Shown here piece after piece: positions 32,030 through 43,810 of a DNA stretch of 64,000 bases. Below the pieces are notes generated by a model that saw nothing but the letters and a program-made list of their open reading frames with translations, was not told the DNA's origin and did not search any database. The stretch spans positions 6,632,668-6,696,667 of the forward strand of contig NC_079519.1 in NCBI RefSeq assembly GCF_000801105.2. Reading direction: 5' to 3'. Numbering within the stretch: the stretch's first letter is position 1; every line of letters begins with the position of its first letter. This DNA comes from Raphanus sativus. Taxonomy: Eukaryota; Streptophyta; Magnoliopsida; Brassicales; Brassicaceae. The position numbers were made by a program, and so were the translations under genes.

Positions 32030-33005
32030 AAATACCATGCTAATTATGATAATGATGATCATCTCATGATATAAAATGAGGAATAATGGTATGATGCTTT
32101 TTCTCTGAAGTGATGATGTGAGAGGGCAAGGGCAGGTCAGTTGCGTTTATATAGGGAAACAAGAGTAGGATGAAACTAACGGAACGGAGTAGACCTCTAT
32201 TTTTTTTTTTTTAAGTATATATGTACATATAGAAGCTAGGCTTTTAATTGAGAGACAATGGAGGCGAGAGAGATAATTTAAAAAAAAAAAACTAATTTCT
32301 ATAAACAATTTGTATAGAAAAATTAAAATCACAACAAAATAAAATAAAAAGTCCCCATAGAAACGATCAAGGAAAGTTGACAAGAAAGAAGCACTTTAAA
32401 CCCGTAAAGACTGTGGTTTGCAAAGCACATATGGATTATAGTTATGCTACTCGTTTATTTAACTTCTAATTTTGCAAGGGATTATTATTACGTTAGTGTT
32501 TTAAGAGGTTTCACGGTGATATTTTGAAGAAAAATATATATCTTTTCAAAAATAAGTTGGCTCGTTTTTCTTATCAAGATATGCGCCTCTGTTTAAAGAT
32601 TTTCCTTCCAGCTGAGTCTGAGACTGTTGATTTCTGTCACATTTCTTTTACCGTCTGACTTACGAAATTTGGGTGGAAAACCTTTAGATATCTCACCTTT
32701 TTAACCTTTTGAAATTTCATCTGTTCTCGTGTTACGTACTATTTAAGAAAATTAGGGTTTCCCATTCTCAGAAAACAAAGTAAAACATTAAAATTTAAAC
32801 CTCTAACTCTCTAAGCATTAAATTAAAACTTCTAATTTATATAAAGCTAGACAGGACATTCATTGTGTTTTCATTTTGTCCTTCTCTACCTTCTCTCGTG
32901 TAATATAATCAATAAACACATCAATCATATATCCTCAAGTAACTTAGTATTTTATACTGCATAACTAAATTCAAACGGAAAGGCACAGGTAGATGAAAAT
33001 TGTGT
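32030..33005. repeat. Tandem duplication, copy 1 (TAS3 promoter and upstream DNA)
   Basis: Starts aaataccatgctaattatga and runs about 976 bp to gaaaattgtgta. It includes the TAS3 leader start and TATA box, and is repeated immediately downstream at 33006. Confidence 0.9.
32146..32155 (-). promoter_or_regulatory. TAS3C: TATA box of the TAS3 locus
   Basis: CCTATATAAA on the minus strand, about 245 bp upstream of the 5' miR390 site; predicts a start near 32115-32120. A CT-rich leader follows. Confidence 0.7.
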
Positions 33006-33295
33006 AAATACCATGCTAATTATGATAATGATGATCATCTCATGATATAAAAGAGGAATAATGGTATGATGCTTTTCCTCTGAAGTGATGATGTGAGAGG
33101 GCAAGGGCAGGTGAGTTGCGTTTATATAGGGAAGCAAGAGTAGGATGAAACTAACGGAACGGAGTAGACCTCTATTTTTTTGAAAAAAGTATAAATGTAC
33201 ATTAGAAGCTAGGCTTTTAACTGAGAAACTTAATGGAGGCGAGAAAGAATAAAAAAACTAATATTCTATAAACAATTTGTAAAGAAAAATAAAAG

Positions 33296-34779
33296 AAAAA
33301 ATTGCCAAAAGGAAACAAAAAAACAACTACATTGTCCATTTGCCATAAATCACTTTTTGGTCTATTTTGGACTCAGATATCCTTAGATAACTTTAAAAAA
33401 TCATATCAATTATTTTAACAGTCAAAAAAATATGGAAAATAATCAAACTGTACATAAACAAGTAACTATCATATGAAAAATAATTTTGTAGACTAAATAT
33501 TAGTATATCAAAATTTCATATTTTGATCTACGGACAGCAGAAAACTTAATCTACCAACTACGGGCCGTAGATAGTATATTCGTTAAATAACTTAGTTATC
33601 TACATCTGGTAGAACTATTATATCTACCATTGTACACTTCTCTACCATCGTAGAAATATTCAGCTGCCAATATATTGGTTTCTACAATGGTAGATTTATT
33701 CAGTTGCCATTTCCCTTATTTCTGGATTTCAGTTGATTTCATTAACTATGTTTTCTAATATATCTACGAATGTATGTTTGGTATTTTCTACCAAAGTACT
33801 CTACTCTACTGTCGCTGGATTATGCAACCTACTGTTTTGTCTACTTTCTACGGCAGTAGAAGGTATATTCTACCAAGTGCGAAATGTATATTTTCCTAAA
33901 ATTTCTCTAAAATCTGTTGAGAATATATTCTAAATCAATATTTTCCATAATTTTCGTATTTCCTAAGTTATTTTTTTTCAAAAAACGTGTTCTCTTCTTC
34001 ATCCCCATTGATCTCTATTTTTTCTTTTGAAACCATCAATTTTTTTTTGAATCTCTTGTTGAAGAAGATGCATATTTATGCTTCTTATGGGTTGTGGAAG
34101 TTTGATCCCCTAAAAGGGTGGGGATTTGATGTTGATATGAAAAAACTAGTGGAATTGACAACCATTTAATAATGCTATGCTCTTAAATTATATTCATGTC
34201 TTGGCTACGGGCTCGTGAGAGAGAAACTAAAACCGAACTAAATTTACAAACTGTGACACTTCCTTCAGCATGAAAGTATTAAAATTCCTTTTCTGAATAA
34301 GATGTGATGATCTCAAATTAGAAAACCAGTGAATACAACTTTGAAAGTAGGGTTAAGATTTACATCCAAGATGCTGCAGTTTTCTGGGAAACAGAAAGAC
34401 AATCAGGAGCAAGAGAACAAACAAGAGTGGAGTTTGTGTCGTAAACCGTAAAGCCATGTCTAAGACGAGCAACAATAACTTGATGAAGCATTTCTGTATG
34501 TGCTGGGTTTTGTTTGAAGATGTTCTTCTTTCCTCCAGACGAACCTTCAACAGTAAGACTCAGCGTTTCCAAAATCTGCAGATAAATAAATGTTAAATAC
34601 TTAAACGAACATACCCATCCTCAGCATAGCATTATTAAATAGTTGTCTATATGATTATGTTTATAATAGGGGTTTAATGGGGTTTACACAAAAAATTATG
34701 GTGTTGGAACAACTTTATGTTCAGTATATGGTATAGGGACAATGTAGTAGTTTATTTGTTCCATATTTCCAATTTTCCC
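33296..34779. mobile_element. Small non-autonomous MULE, 1.48 kb
   Basis: Termini are imperfect inverted repeats of about 37-42 bp sharing attg, then aaacNActacattgtcc (33301-33337 against 34738-34775). The flanks are direct copies of aaaataaaag (33286-33295, 34780-34789). A frame at 34069-34166 reads MHIYASYGLWKFDPLKGWGF, like the start of a MuDR-type transposase, so the element may be a deletion derivative. Confidence 0.8.
34353..34572 (-). pseudogene. Exon-like fragment inside the small MULE
   Basis: The minus strand is open for about 70 codons (TLSLTVEGSSGGKKN, then HQVIVARLRHGFTVYDTN), followed by a stop. An acceptor-like ttatttatctgcag lies just upstream, so it resembles one exon of a host gene. 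I do not recognise the family. It may be a captured fragment (Pack-MULE style) or an element-specific protein. Confidence 0.4.
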
Positions 34780-35455
34780 AAAATAAAAGAAAAATCACAA
34801 CAAAAATAAAATAAAAAGTCTCCGTAGAAACGATCAAGGAAAGTTGACAAGAAAGAAGCACTTTAGACCCGTAAAGACACTGGTTTGTAAAGCACATATG
34901 GATTATGTTATGCTACTCGTTTATTTAACTTTTAATTTTGCAGGGGTTATTACGTTAGTATTCTAAGAGGTTTCACGGTGATATGCTTAAGAAAAATATA
35001 TATCTTTTCAAAAAATAAGTTGGCTCGTTTTTCTTATCAAGATATGCGCCTCTGTTTAAAGATTTTCCTTCCAGCTGAGACTGTTGATTTCTGTCACATT
35101 TCTTTTACCGTCTGACTTACGAAATTTGGGTGGAAAAACTTTAGATATCTCACCTTTTTAACCTTTTGAAAATTCATCTGTTCTCGTGTTACGTCCTATT
35201 TAAGAAAATTAGGGTTTCCCTTTCTCAGAAAACAAAGGAAAACATTAAAATTTAAACCTCTAAGCATTAAATTAAAACTTCTAATTTATATAAAGCTAGA
35301 CAGGACATTCATTGTGTTTTCATTTTGTCCTTCTCTACCTTCTCTCGTGTAATATAATCAATAAACACATCAATCATATATCCTCAAGTAACTTAGTATT
35401 TTATACTGCATAACTAAATTCAAACGGAAAGGCACAGGTAGATGAAAATTGTGTA

Positions 35456-36327
35456 CAAGAATATACACACATGTATATTATACGATTTAGTTGATGAGAT
35501 CAAATACTAGTGCATAGTTAGTTGTAGACTATTTTAATCATCCAATAAATACTAGTTGGCATCGTTTAGGTCCGAGCATCATTACTCGTTATTCACCTTA
35601 AATCCATTATTCGACTTGTACCCGTCATGAAAATTCAAATACTCTGATGTTGTCAAGACAAATAACTAGTCAATAATTTATTTGCAAAACCAAATCAAGT
35701 ATTAAATATAATTATTATTTTAGTATTTGACTCGTTACTTGTCCTATTACTTATTATTTATTATATAATCTATTAAATATTTATTCTTTGCATTTAGGAT
35801 CGACAAAAATACTTATTACTCTTTTTATACTTTTTACTTATTTCCTATCTTTCTTGATTTTTAAATACTCGTTATCATTTAATCAAATATTAAATAGTAA
35901 TATGTATTAAAAATTTGTCTACATGCCTTGTTATTACCTGTTACTTTCTTATAAAATATATTTTTGTAATCGTGAAAATTATACAATATTTATATATCGA
36001 AATACTCATATAAATTTTATTTGTCATCTTCTTTATAATATGAATAAATATTTTGTTTAAAGTAAAGAATAAACAAAACAAGCTTTTATGTAATTTTAAG
36101 TAAAGAATAAACAAAATAAACTTTCATGTCTATTTCTAATATAATATTATTTAGTAAATAATTCTTAAATATTCATAAAAGCTCGTAAATAATTCATAAG
36201 TACTCGTAAATAACAAGTAATAGAACAAGGCAAGTAACTTGCAAATAATTTATTTTTGATCAAATACTCGAAATAGCAAGTACTCATTTTTAACAAGTCA
36301 AGTACAAATAAAAATAGCAAGTATTGG
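35456..36327. other. Intergenic, no gene seen
   Basis: Very AT-rich, with many short variants of aatactcgtaa/acaagtaata in both orientations (degenerate low-complexity repeat). Confidence 0.5.
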
Positions 36328-36507
36328 GGGCCAATTGTCATGCTCTCGGGTTCGACGCCAGTCGGAGGCGCACTGCCTCTTCCATGCCATTAATGGTACT
36401 GGGCCTCGGTCCAGATTAATGCCCTCCCGAGTGAAGTGGACTACTGTCTGACCGGGTCCAGGGAATGATCCGCGAAGCGGAGAACTCTGGATTATAAAAA
36501 AAAAAGT
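36328..36507 (+). mobile_element. SINE-like sequence with Pol III box B and poly(A)
   Basis: A GC-rich island in AT-rich DNA, starting ggggccaattgtcatgct, with ggttcgacgcc (box B consensus) at about 36350 and ending ctctggattat then a run of a. No box A or target duplication was found, so it may be truncated. Confidence 0.5.
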
Positions 36508-37489
36508 AAAATGATGTTATTTTTTAACACATAACAAACACACACATTTGAAATGTGAAATAAAGAAGTCAAATGTGAGAGACGGGTGAGTAACTGTTTA
36601 ATGGCATTTTATATGTAAGAGGAGAACAAACAAAAAAGCTGCAAATGTATAAATAGGTGTAATCATCACAAACTATGGGATGTGACAATACATTGTCAAG
36701 CTTCTGTCTTTTTCTCTGTTCTTCTCTCTGATGGCTTTTAATATTGTTATTAGTTCTTGATTATTTTCAGAAACAAGGGAAAAAGGTAACTTTTCAAAAT
36801 TGAAGTAGTAGCTCTATGCATGCTATTACCGATTCTTCAACGTTCAGATTGTCTAAGTCCAAAAATATCTTATACCAATATAGAAAGTGGGACAGACGAC
36901 TTTGATCGTCAACTTTATTTACTCGGAAACAACTCTTTTTGTCAATTTGAAAAATTTATTACTCGTGCAACTAGTTTATGTTGAAGATTCGAGGAAATAT
37001 ATGGACGACCCAAGTAACATTTCTTATTCCTTCGTCGTTAGGTAAGAGACTTGGCTTGCTAAGCTCAAGACCCTTCAAAATGTTTTTTTTTTTTTTAAAC
37101 TCGACCCTTCCAGATGTTTCTCTATGTTGCTCTTTTTCTTTTTGTTAATACTTAGAAGATTTTAAATTGAAATTATTAATCTCTCGGGTCCGAAACCACA
37201 TAATTTACATAAGTTTTGTTCCGAGTGTTATTCGATAATGTGACTTTTAAGCTTTGCTTAAAATATTTTTCAGTTGAGCTAAAGACACTGTTTATATGTA
37301 TGAATTGCTTAACTTGTGTGTCCCCATGCCGAGTATATTTTCATTGAGACAAAACTTTATAATTGAAATTCAAATTACATCCTTTGTATATTATTTGAGG
37401 ATTTTTTTTTAACGTCAAGGACTTTTTTAAATATATTTTTTTTTGTATTAATTATATAATAAACTTTGAGATGTCAACACCAAACATTT
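36508..37489. other. Intergenic; possible Pol II promoter near 36650
   Basis: tgtataaatagg at about 36647 looks like a plant TATA box on the plus strand, followed by a CT-rich stretch and tgattattttcag, an acceptor-like site (about 36760). No coding frame follows. It could mark a noncoding or lost gene; nothing stronger can be said. Confidence 0.35.
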
Positions 37490-38065
37490 TTTGCTTATTT
37501 AGCAGCCTCACAAAAACTTAGATCAAATGTTAGACTAAAAATTCACACTCTAGATAAATTAAATAACTTACATGTTTCTCTTGTTTTCTTTGCCCCAAAG
37601 TCTCTGAAACTTTCTCGACTTTCTCAAAAGAAAACTTTAACATAAAAGTGGTCTCCGTCTGTACACTGTTACATAAGAAACTATACTAACTATCCATTAT
37701 AAAAAAATTGTCATGCCATTGTATAATCAATATACGGCCACCTCTAATATGATCACCTAATCACTAATATTCTCAATTTTTCAAATAACCGGTTCAACTA
37801 ATAACATTTTTTTTGCTTATTTAGGAGCCTTACAGGAACTTTGAGCAAATCTTAGACTAAAAGTCCACTCTCTAGATAAATTAAATAACTTAACATAAAA
37901 AGTGGTCTCCGTCTGTACATTACTCTTGTTACATAGGAAGTTATACTTTATCCATTATAAAAAATTTGTCATGCCATTGTATAATCAATATACAACCACC
38001 TCTGATAGATATGATCACCCCTAATCACTAATATTCTCAATTTTTCAAATAATCGGTTCAAACAA
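37490..38065. repeat. Tandem duplication of about 300 bp
   Basis: Copy 1 (about 37490-37797) and copy 2 (about 37815-38065) share aagtggtctccgtctgtaca, ttgtcatgccattgtataat and tcactaatattctcaatttt in the same order, with small indels. Noncoding. Confidence 0.8.
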
Positions 38066-40508
38066 ATAAATTTGCAGCAAGTACACTTTTCTCTTACAAA
38101 CTATAGGTAGTGATTCGTGACATATATTAACCAGGACCGAATATATCAAAGGTCCATATAAAGTAAAGTATTAATATCATTTTAATTATTTTCTAGATAG
38201 GTTAAACTTATATTTTTGTTTATTATATCTGAATTATTTTAAATTTATTGTGTATATATTTTGCGTTTTCCAAAAACAAAAGAACGTACTTGCAGAAAAT
38301 GTTAAAATATGCCAAATTTATTCCGTATTGTGTATACCATAATAATTTTGGAAATAAGAAAATGAAAAATAACTCAAATTCTGTAAAGTATCAATTTTCT
38401 TGGAAAGAAACAACTATACAGCTTATGATTTTTGTCTGAATATATATATGGTATTAAACGCTATTGCGGCTTTATATAGTCATAAAATCGGTAGATTTTG
38501 AATTTCTATATACAGTAAATTAATATCTGATAAATTAATAAACACGTTAAATTAATAAATTATCCCGCTTTTAAGTTGGACCAGTGTAAAATATGGTATC
38601 ATTCAATAAAATAATAATATAATAATATTTAGAAACCTCTTATCTAAATATATGGTTCTGTTACAATCATAAATTAATAATTACGATATATAAATTTTAT
38701 ATATACATAAATAAAATATTTTATTGTTTTTAATCTTTCAAAATGAATTGCATCTCTAATTTTTATTTTCATTTCAATATTTTGGTGTTATTTTATTGAA
38801 TTACATATAAAAATCATTGGTATATTTCCATATGTATTCAACATACATAAAATTTATCAAATAATATCATAAAATAGATGAAATTCAAATCTATAAAAAT
38901 TTTAACTAATATATAATATTACTAAATAAAATATTCTTCCTTCTTTTAAATAAAAATATTTTCAAAAATATAAATCTTAAAAAAAATTCTTTAAATTAAT
39001 AACTCTATAAATAAATAAATTATCATAGTCCTAACATTATTAATTTATAGAGTTTTTACATCATAAATTTTATTTAGTACACATAAAAAATAAATTTATT
39101 CACAGATTTAATAGTTTAGGCTTATTGCCAGAGCCTAAAATATATTCATTTTTAAAGAATATATGATTTAACCAATACTTTCATACTAAATTTTTGGAGG
39201 GTCTGTCAGTGGAAAAAAATTCAAGGGTCTATTCAAATTTCAGAGATTTAATACTTTAAGTTTATTGCGATTTCAGGTGTTTATTCAAGTTTTAAGAATA
39301 TATGAATTAATCAATATTTTCATTCTAAATTTTATATCCATTATATAAAATATATCTCAAATAATTTCAAAATAATAGTAAAAGATCTACATGTTGAAGT
39401 GTAAATATAAAATAACAATAATTTTATTTTTAAAATTATGTATAAAATCATAATAATATAAAACACGTTAATATTTATTCTCATATTTGTATATGTTTGT
39501 AATCATTTTTTCCTTTTATCAATATTTACTATGTTTAATATAATAATATTGTATACATAATGTTTATTTTTTAAACGGGGACTCCACAAAGTGGGAACAT
39601 TATTCAAATGTTTTATGTTACTAGGGTCAAGTCTGCCTCTACGGCTCTACCTATTGTCGACAATGCTTTTGGTCCATTCTCGAAAAAACTCAACATAAAA
39701 GGAAAAAACCTCATCATAGAGATTGGGCTGGATTGTTAGAAAACAAATTATTAAATTACCAAAAATAGAAAAAAACAAACCAATTTGATAGGGCCACAAA
39801 TATTTGTTCGATCAGATATAAAATTTTAATACAATATTTTGAAAAAATTATTCATATAAACTCATCCGCGCAAGGTGTGAATCTCATCTTAGTAGTATGT
39901 TATATCATAGATTTACCAAAAATAACCTTTCAAACAAAAAATAATTAAATATCTTCAGTTTTGAAAAGTCTCATTATTAATTTAAAACGGTGAACAAGAA
40001 AAAAAAAACGGTGAACAAATAAACTATTCTATAAACTGGCTTTATTTTATTTTCCGTAGTTTATTACTTTATATAGATTATATTTTCTGGTCCTACTATT
40101 GGAATTTCTTTCGGCCCATATAGTTATATATATTCACCGTTTATGATAGGCCTCGCTTTTCAACTAATAGCCTACTAACTATATATATATATATTCTCGT
40201 GAACTTGTTACTAAAATATCATATGATTCGGAAATTATATTTTGGGACTGTCTGGTCCAGAACTTGCAGAGCTTCTTCAATGCCCAGTATGCCATTGCCA
40301 TGTTATTCATAACTTGACCGGATAGGGGCATTTTAGTAATATTCAGCTTCATCCTCAAGAACTTTATACGGTCCACTCCACTTTATACACACTGACAAGT
40401 CACAACCAAAAAGCTTTTGTGTTTATATGCTTCTTCAAAAGCAAAGCTTGAAGATTGCAGAAAATAAAAAAGCTAAAGTTTCTTTATCTCCCCCAGAAAG
40501 AGAAAAAG
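38066..40508. other. AT-rich intergenic DNA and upstream part of the first B3 gene
   Basis: No gene recognised. cagtaaattaatatctgata (about 38513) and attattaatttatagagt (about 39036) look like ends of a degraded MITE of the type seen at 59656. From about 40085 onward the sequence is the upstream part of the B3 duplication unit, matched at 45340-45660. Confidence 0.5.
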
Positions 40509-41828
40509 ATGGTTTTTACTCCATACCCAGATTTCCTCATAATTTACAACTCCCATGATCTTCCTTTTTCTTAAAGTTTGGTAATGAACTCTATCTCTCT
40601 TTTCTTTTTGTGGTTTTCTGGAAAAGATTTGTAGTTTTATTCTCCAAACTCTGTTTTCTCGATAGACTGTTGAACAATGTAGATAATCTTGATGAGATAA
40701 CTGGTGTCTAGTTTGCGTTTTCATGTACATTGTTTCTTCAATCCTTCATCTCTGAGAGGGCTTGTGTCTGTTGCTGACTTATTAGAGTTTGGTTGTGTTT
40801 CCTCTGTTCTTGCTATCTGTTCGTCAGTAAGTAGGGCGTGAGACTTCTAGTATGTTGTTGTCAACTTGTAGGTACTCCCAAGTGACAACAGAAAGTACTA
40901 CCCAACGCCTCTCCCTCAGGCATCTGTTCTCCGGAAGCCAGAAGGAAACTTCTGGACTGTCAAATGGACAATAAGCCAAGATGACACGATTAGCTTCGAA
41001 GATGGTTGGACTAAGTTCATCACAGACACCGCTCCCTTGGACAGAGACTTCCTCTTGTTCTCCTACGATGGTTCCCGAACCTTCTTGGTAAGCATTTTCC
41101 GGGATGGCTTGCCTGTGAAGCCAAAAGATCCTGTCAATATTCAAGAAATTTCAGATGAGGATGATGATGGTGATCAAGACATGGAGAAAGAAGAGGATAA
41201 CAATCTGAACATGATTAATTCTCGTTCCTTGGGAAGCAGCGACAAAGACGATGCTGATACAACGGGTGGTGAAGCTAACAAAGCTCATGGACGTTCAAGG
41301 AAAGGTACAACAACTAACCTTTTATCTTGGTTTCGTTTTCAACAGAAAGTATTGTTCGTAAGAATACTAAGCTGAGTGATCTTTCTTTAGGATGGTCTTT
41401 GCGAAAGAAACGTGCTGAAGCTATTGGTGATCCAGAAATGTATCTTGATGATCCCTCTAACCCTTGCTTTATCGTAACTTCGTCGAGTAGTCATATGTTG
41501 GTAAAAATCTCCATCTTAAAGTTACATGAACTATATATCTTTTTGATACAATAATCTGTTTTTGTATTGCTTCTAGTTTATTTCTATGCAAGTAATTAAC
41601 GACTATGGCTTGAAGTTTGGTGGCACAATCAAGTTCATTGATGGATTTGGTGAACTAAAGGCAAATATTGGAAACGGGAAAGGTCGTGTTGTGGTTTACA
41701 AGTGGAAAGAAATCTATAAAAGAAATGGTGCAAAGCCTGAAGATGTAATCATATGTTAGATTTTATGTGAAGGTTGCATTGTTCGATCCATCAAGGTTCA
41801 TTTCGTTAAGAAAAGATGTGTAACCTAG
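40509..41828 (+). pseudogene. Two-B3-domain (REM-type) gene copy 1, with two nonsense codons
   Basis: Exons by comparison with copy 2: 40509-40580, 40872-41304, 41346-41500 and 41577-41828. The frame is shared with copy 2, but exon 1 has TAA at 40572-40574 where copy 2 has CAA (Gln), and exon 4 has TAG at 41757-41759 where copy 2 has GAG (Glu). The rest is well kept: KYYPTPLPQ, GNFWTVKWTISQD, DRDFLLFSYDGSRTF, and the second B3 core IKFIDGFGELKA. Splice sites are intact. A shortened product from a later start is possible, so loss of function is likely but not proved. Arabidopsis At5g57720 (from memory) is the probable counterpart. Confidence 0.85.
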
Positions 41829-42260
41829 CATCTTATGCAAACCTTAAATCTTTTATTTTAGAGGCTCTTGTGTTCTCCTTATGTATTAGGTTCTTATGTT
41901 GAAACTTGATGTCTGAGTTTGAGTCTGAAGTTGTGATCATTTTAATATCGTGTCACATGTGTAACAGAAACAATGGAGTGTAACTGATCAATTTTCTTCA
42001 TGTTACATTTTTAAACTGCATTTGGTCACAAAAGTACATTTTAAATTTGTTTGTTTCTAATTATTATTTAATAATAAATTTAATCAGTATTTTGTTATTA
42101 AACTCCCGTAATAATATATTACTATCATTTAAAATTATACTTTATTTACATATTATAATTTATTTTTGAAAAGCTTTAAAGAAAAAGGAGTCGAATCTCA
42201 TGTGTATTCAACATGGTTGAAAGTATTTAACATTGTTGAATCTTTGAGGATAAGACAAAG
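41829..42260. other. 3' flank of B3 copy 1
   Basis: 41860-42040 matches the 3' UTR region of B3 copy 2 (ttgtgtcNcatgtgtaacag, aaacaatggagtgt). No gene. Confidence 0.6.
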
Positions 42261-42857
42261 TGATTTGTTTTGTTCTTCTCAATTATTTGGATCAATTATC
42301 TATTAAATTTGTATTTGAAAAAAATTTACATCAAATTTTTTTTTCATACTCTATAAATAGAGATTTGTTAACTAATCTCTTTCTACTATAATTTTTTTCT
42401 CATTTAGTCTACAAAAAATCCTTGCTTTTATATTTTTCTTCTTTTTCAAGTGAAATAAATCCCAATAATAAATATTTTAATTTAATTTTGTGTGTTTTAA
42501 AAATTATTTAAATATTTTAAATAACATAAATATTATTGGTAACAACCAATTGTCACTAAATCATTGGTAAATAAAATTTCTGATTTGTTTTGTTCTTCTC
42601 AATTATTTGGATCAATTATCTATTAAATTTGTATTTGAAAAAAATTTACATCAAATTTTTTTTTCATACTCTATAAATAGAGATTTGTTAACTAATCTCT
42701 TTCTACTATAATTTTTTTCTCATTTAGTCTACAAAAAATCCTTGCTTTTATATTTTTCTTCTTTTTCAAGTGAAATAAATCCCAATAATAAATATTTTTA
42801 TTTAATTTTGTGTGTTTTAAAAATTATTTAAATATTTTAAATAACATAAATATTATT
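42261..42857. repeat. Near-identical direct repeat, two copies of 277 bp
   Basis: 42261-42537 and 42581-42857 both run from tgatttgttttgttcttctc to aacataaatattatt with about one difference seen, separated by 43 bp. A recent local duplication of noncoding DNA. Confidence 0.93.
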
Positions 42858-43542
42858 TACATATCACATTTTAAATAACAGTAAACTTTGATAATTTATA
42901 AAAATCATTAATATAAATTATTTAGTTGATAAAAATAATTATTATATATACATAAAATTTTTTTATTTTGAAATATCTACAGCATATAGCTTACAGCTAC
43001 AAAAAATTTAACTACAGCAAAATTCTCTACAGAAAAATCTACAGGAACAACTCTACATCTACAACCAACTTACCTACAACTAAATTTTTACAACTAATGT
43101 TTTACAGCCATGGTCAAACCAATCATCACCATGTATAACTAAAATAGCAAGAAGGGAAATAATAAATGTTTTCTCACCTTTTATACTCCATGTTTCTAAT
43201 TGTAAGTAGTTTTACCAAAAATAGTTTGTTTCACATTATAAGTAGTTTACATATTTTAATGCAACCTTTTTGTTTATTGAATATTGTGTGACCATTGAAA
43301 TAATAATTTTTATAATTGGTTGAACTAACTGATTAATTGATAATTTTTTTTAAATAACAACTTTCTAAATATTTGTGTTTTAAGCAAACTACTTATAATT
43401 GGAAATCCAAGGAGTATAAACTAATAGATATTTTGAAACACAAATTCAGCAATTTAATTAATGCAACGTATGTGTTAAAAGAAGAGTTGAATCATTGGTG
43501 GATTAAATGTAGTCGAATCTTTTCAATCCGTGTTAGTTGTTA
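42858..43542. other. Intergenic, no gene seen
   Basis: AT-rich. ctacagctacaa-type repeats lie at 42975-43100. Sequences near 43180-43425 (tactccatgtttctaattgt; ttggaaatccaaggagtata) look like inverted ends of a Stowaway-like MITE. Confidence 0.45.
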
Positions 43543-43810
43543 GAGCATGTCCATTGACAGATTCTAAGTGAATATCTTAGTTAAAAATTAAACAAAAAGG
43601 AAAAAACAGAAGAGAGATGAGAAGAAAAGTTCTAAAACAGACTATGTATTTGTAAGAACCTTTTTGATAGCTTTTGAGACATGTGTCATTTTTCCATTCA
43701 TTATAGCATTTAAAGTAAAATAAAATGTAGTTAAATAAATAAATTATCAAAAATATTAATATTCATTTGTTTAGAACTCTTTTTCAAGAACTCCACCAAT
43801 AAAAATGTTC
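43543..43810. mobile_element. Harbinger-like MITE, about 268 bp, with a partial tandem copy behind it
   Basis: Ends GAGCATGTCCATTGAC and, reverse-complemented, GAACATTTTTATTGGTGGAG, flanked by TTA (43540-43542, 43811-43813). About 125 bp from its right end onward (tcaagaactccaccaataa ... ggttatcatt-like) is repeated at 43926-44030. Confidence 0.5.

Larger units (their letters stand above)
31620..32120 (-). ncRNA. TAS3C: TAS3-type trans-acting siRNA precursor (TAS3c-like)
   Basis: On the minus strand the locus has a TATA box (32146-32155), a 5' miR390 site with central mismatches (31883-31903), a tasiARF (31771-31791) and a 3' miR390 site with a paired centre (31677-31697). Cleavage opposite miR390 nt 10/11 would fall between 31687 and 31686, and counting 21-nt steps upstream puts the fifth window exactly on 31771-31791, the tasiARF. 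This is the two-hit, one-cleavage TAS3 architecture: AGO7-miR390 triggers RDR6/DCL4 phasing, and tasiARF represses ARF3/ARF4. By neighbours (next to XBAT32) it fits Arabidopsis TAS3c. Transcript ends are estimates. Confidence 0.92.
33006..35455. repeat. Tandem duplication, copy 2, split by a small MULE
   Basis: 33006-33295 and 34780-35455 together match copy 1 at high identity, including a second TAS3-type TATA box (about 33122-33131). The miR390/tasiARF part is not duplicated. The copy is broken by an insertion at 33296-34779. Confidence 0.9.
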
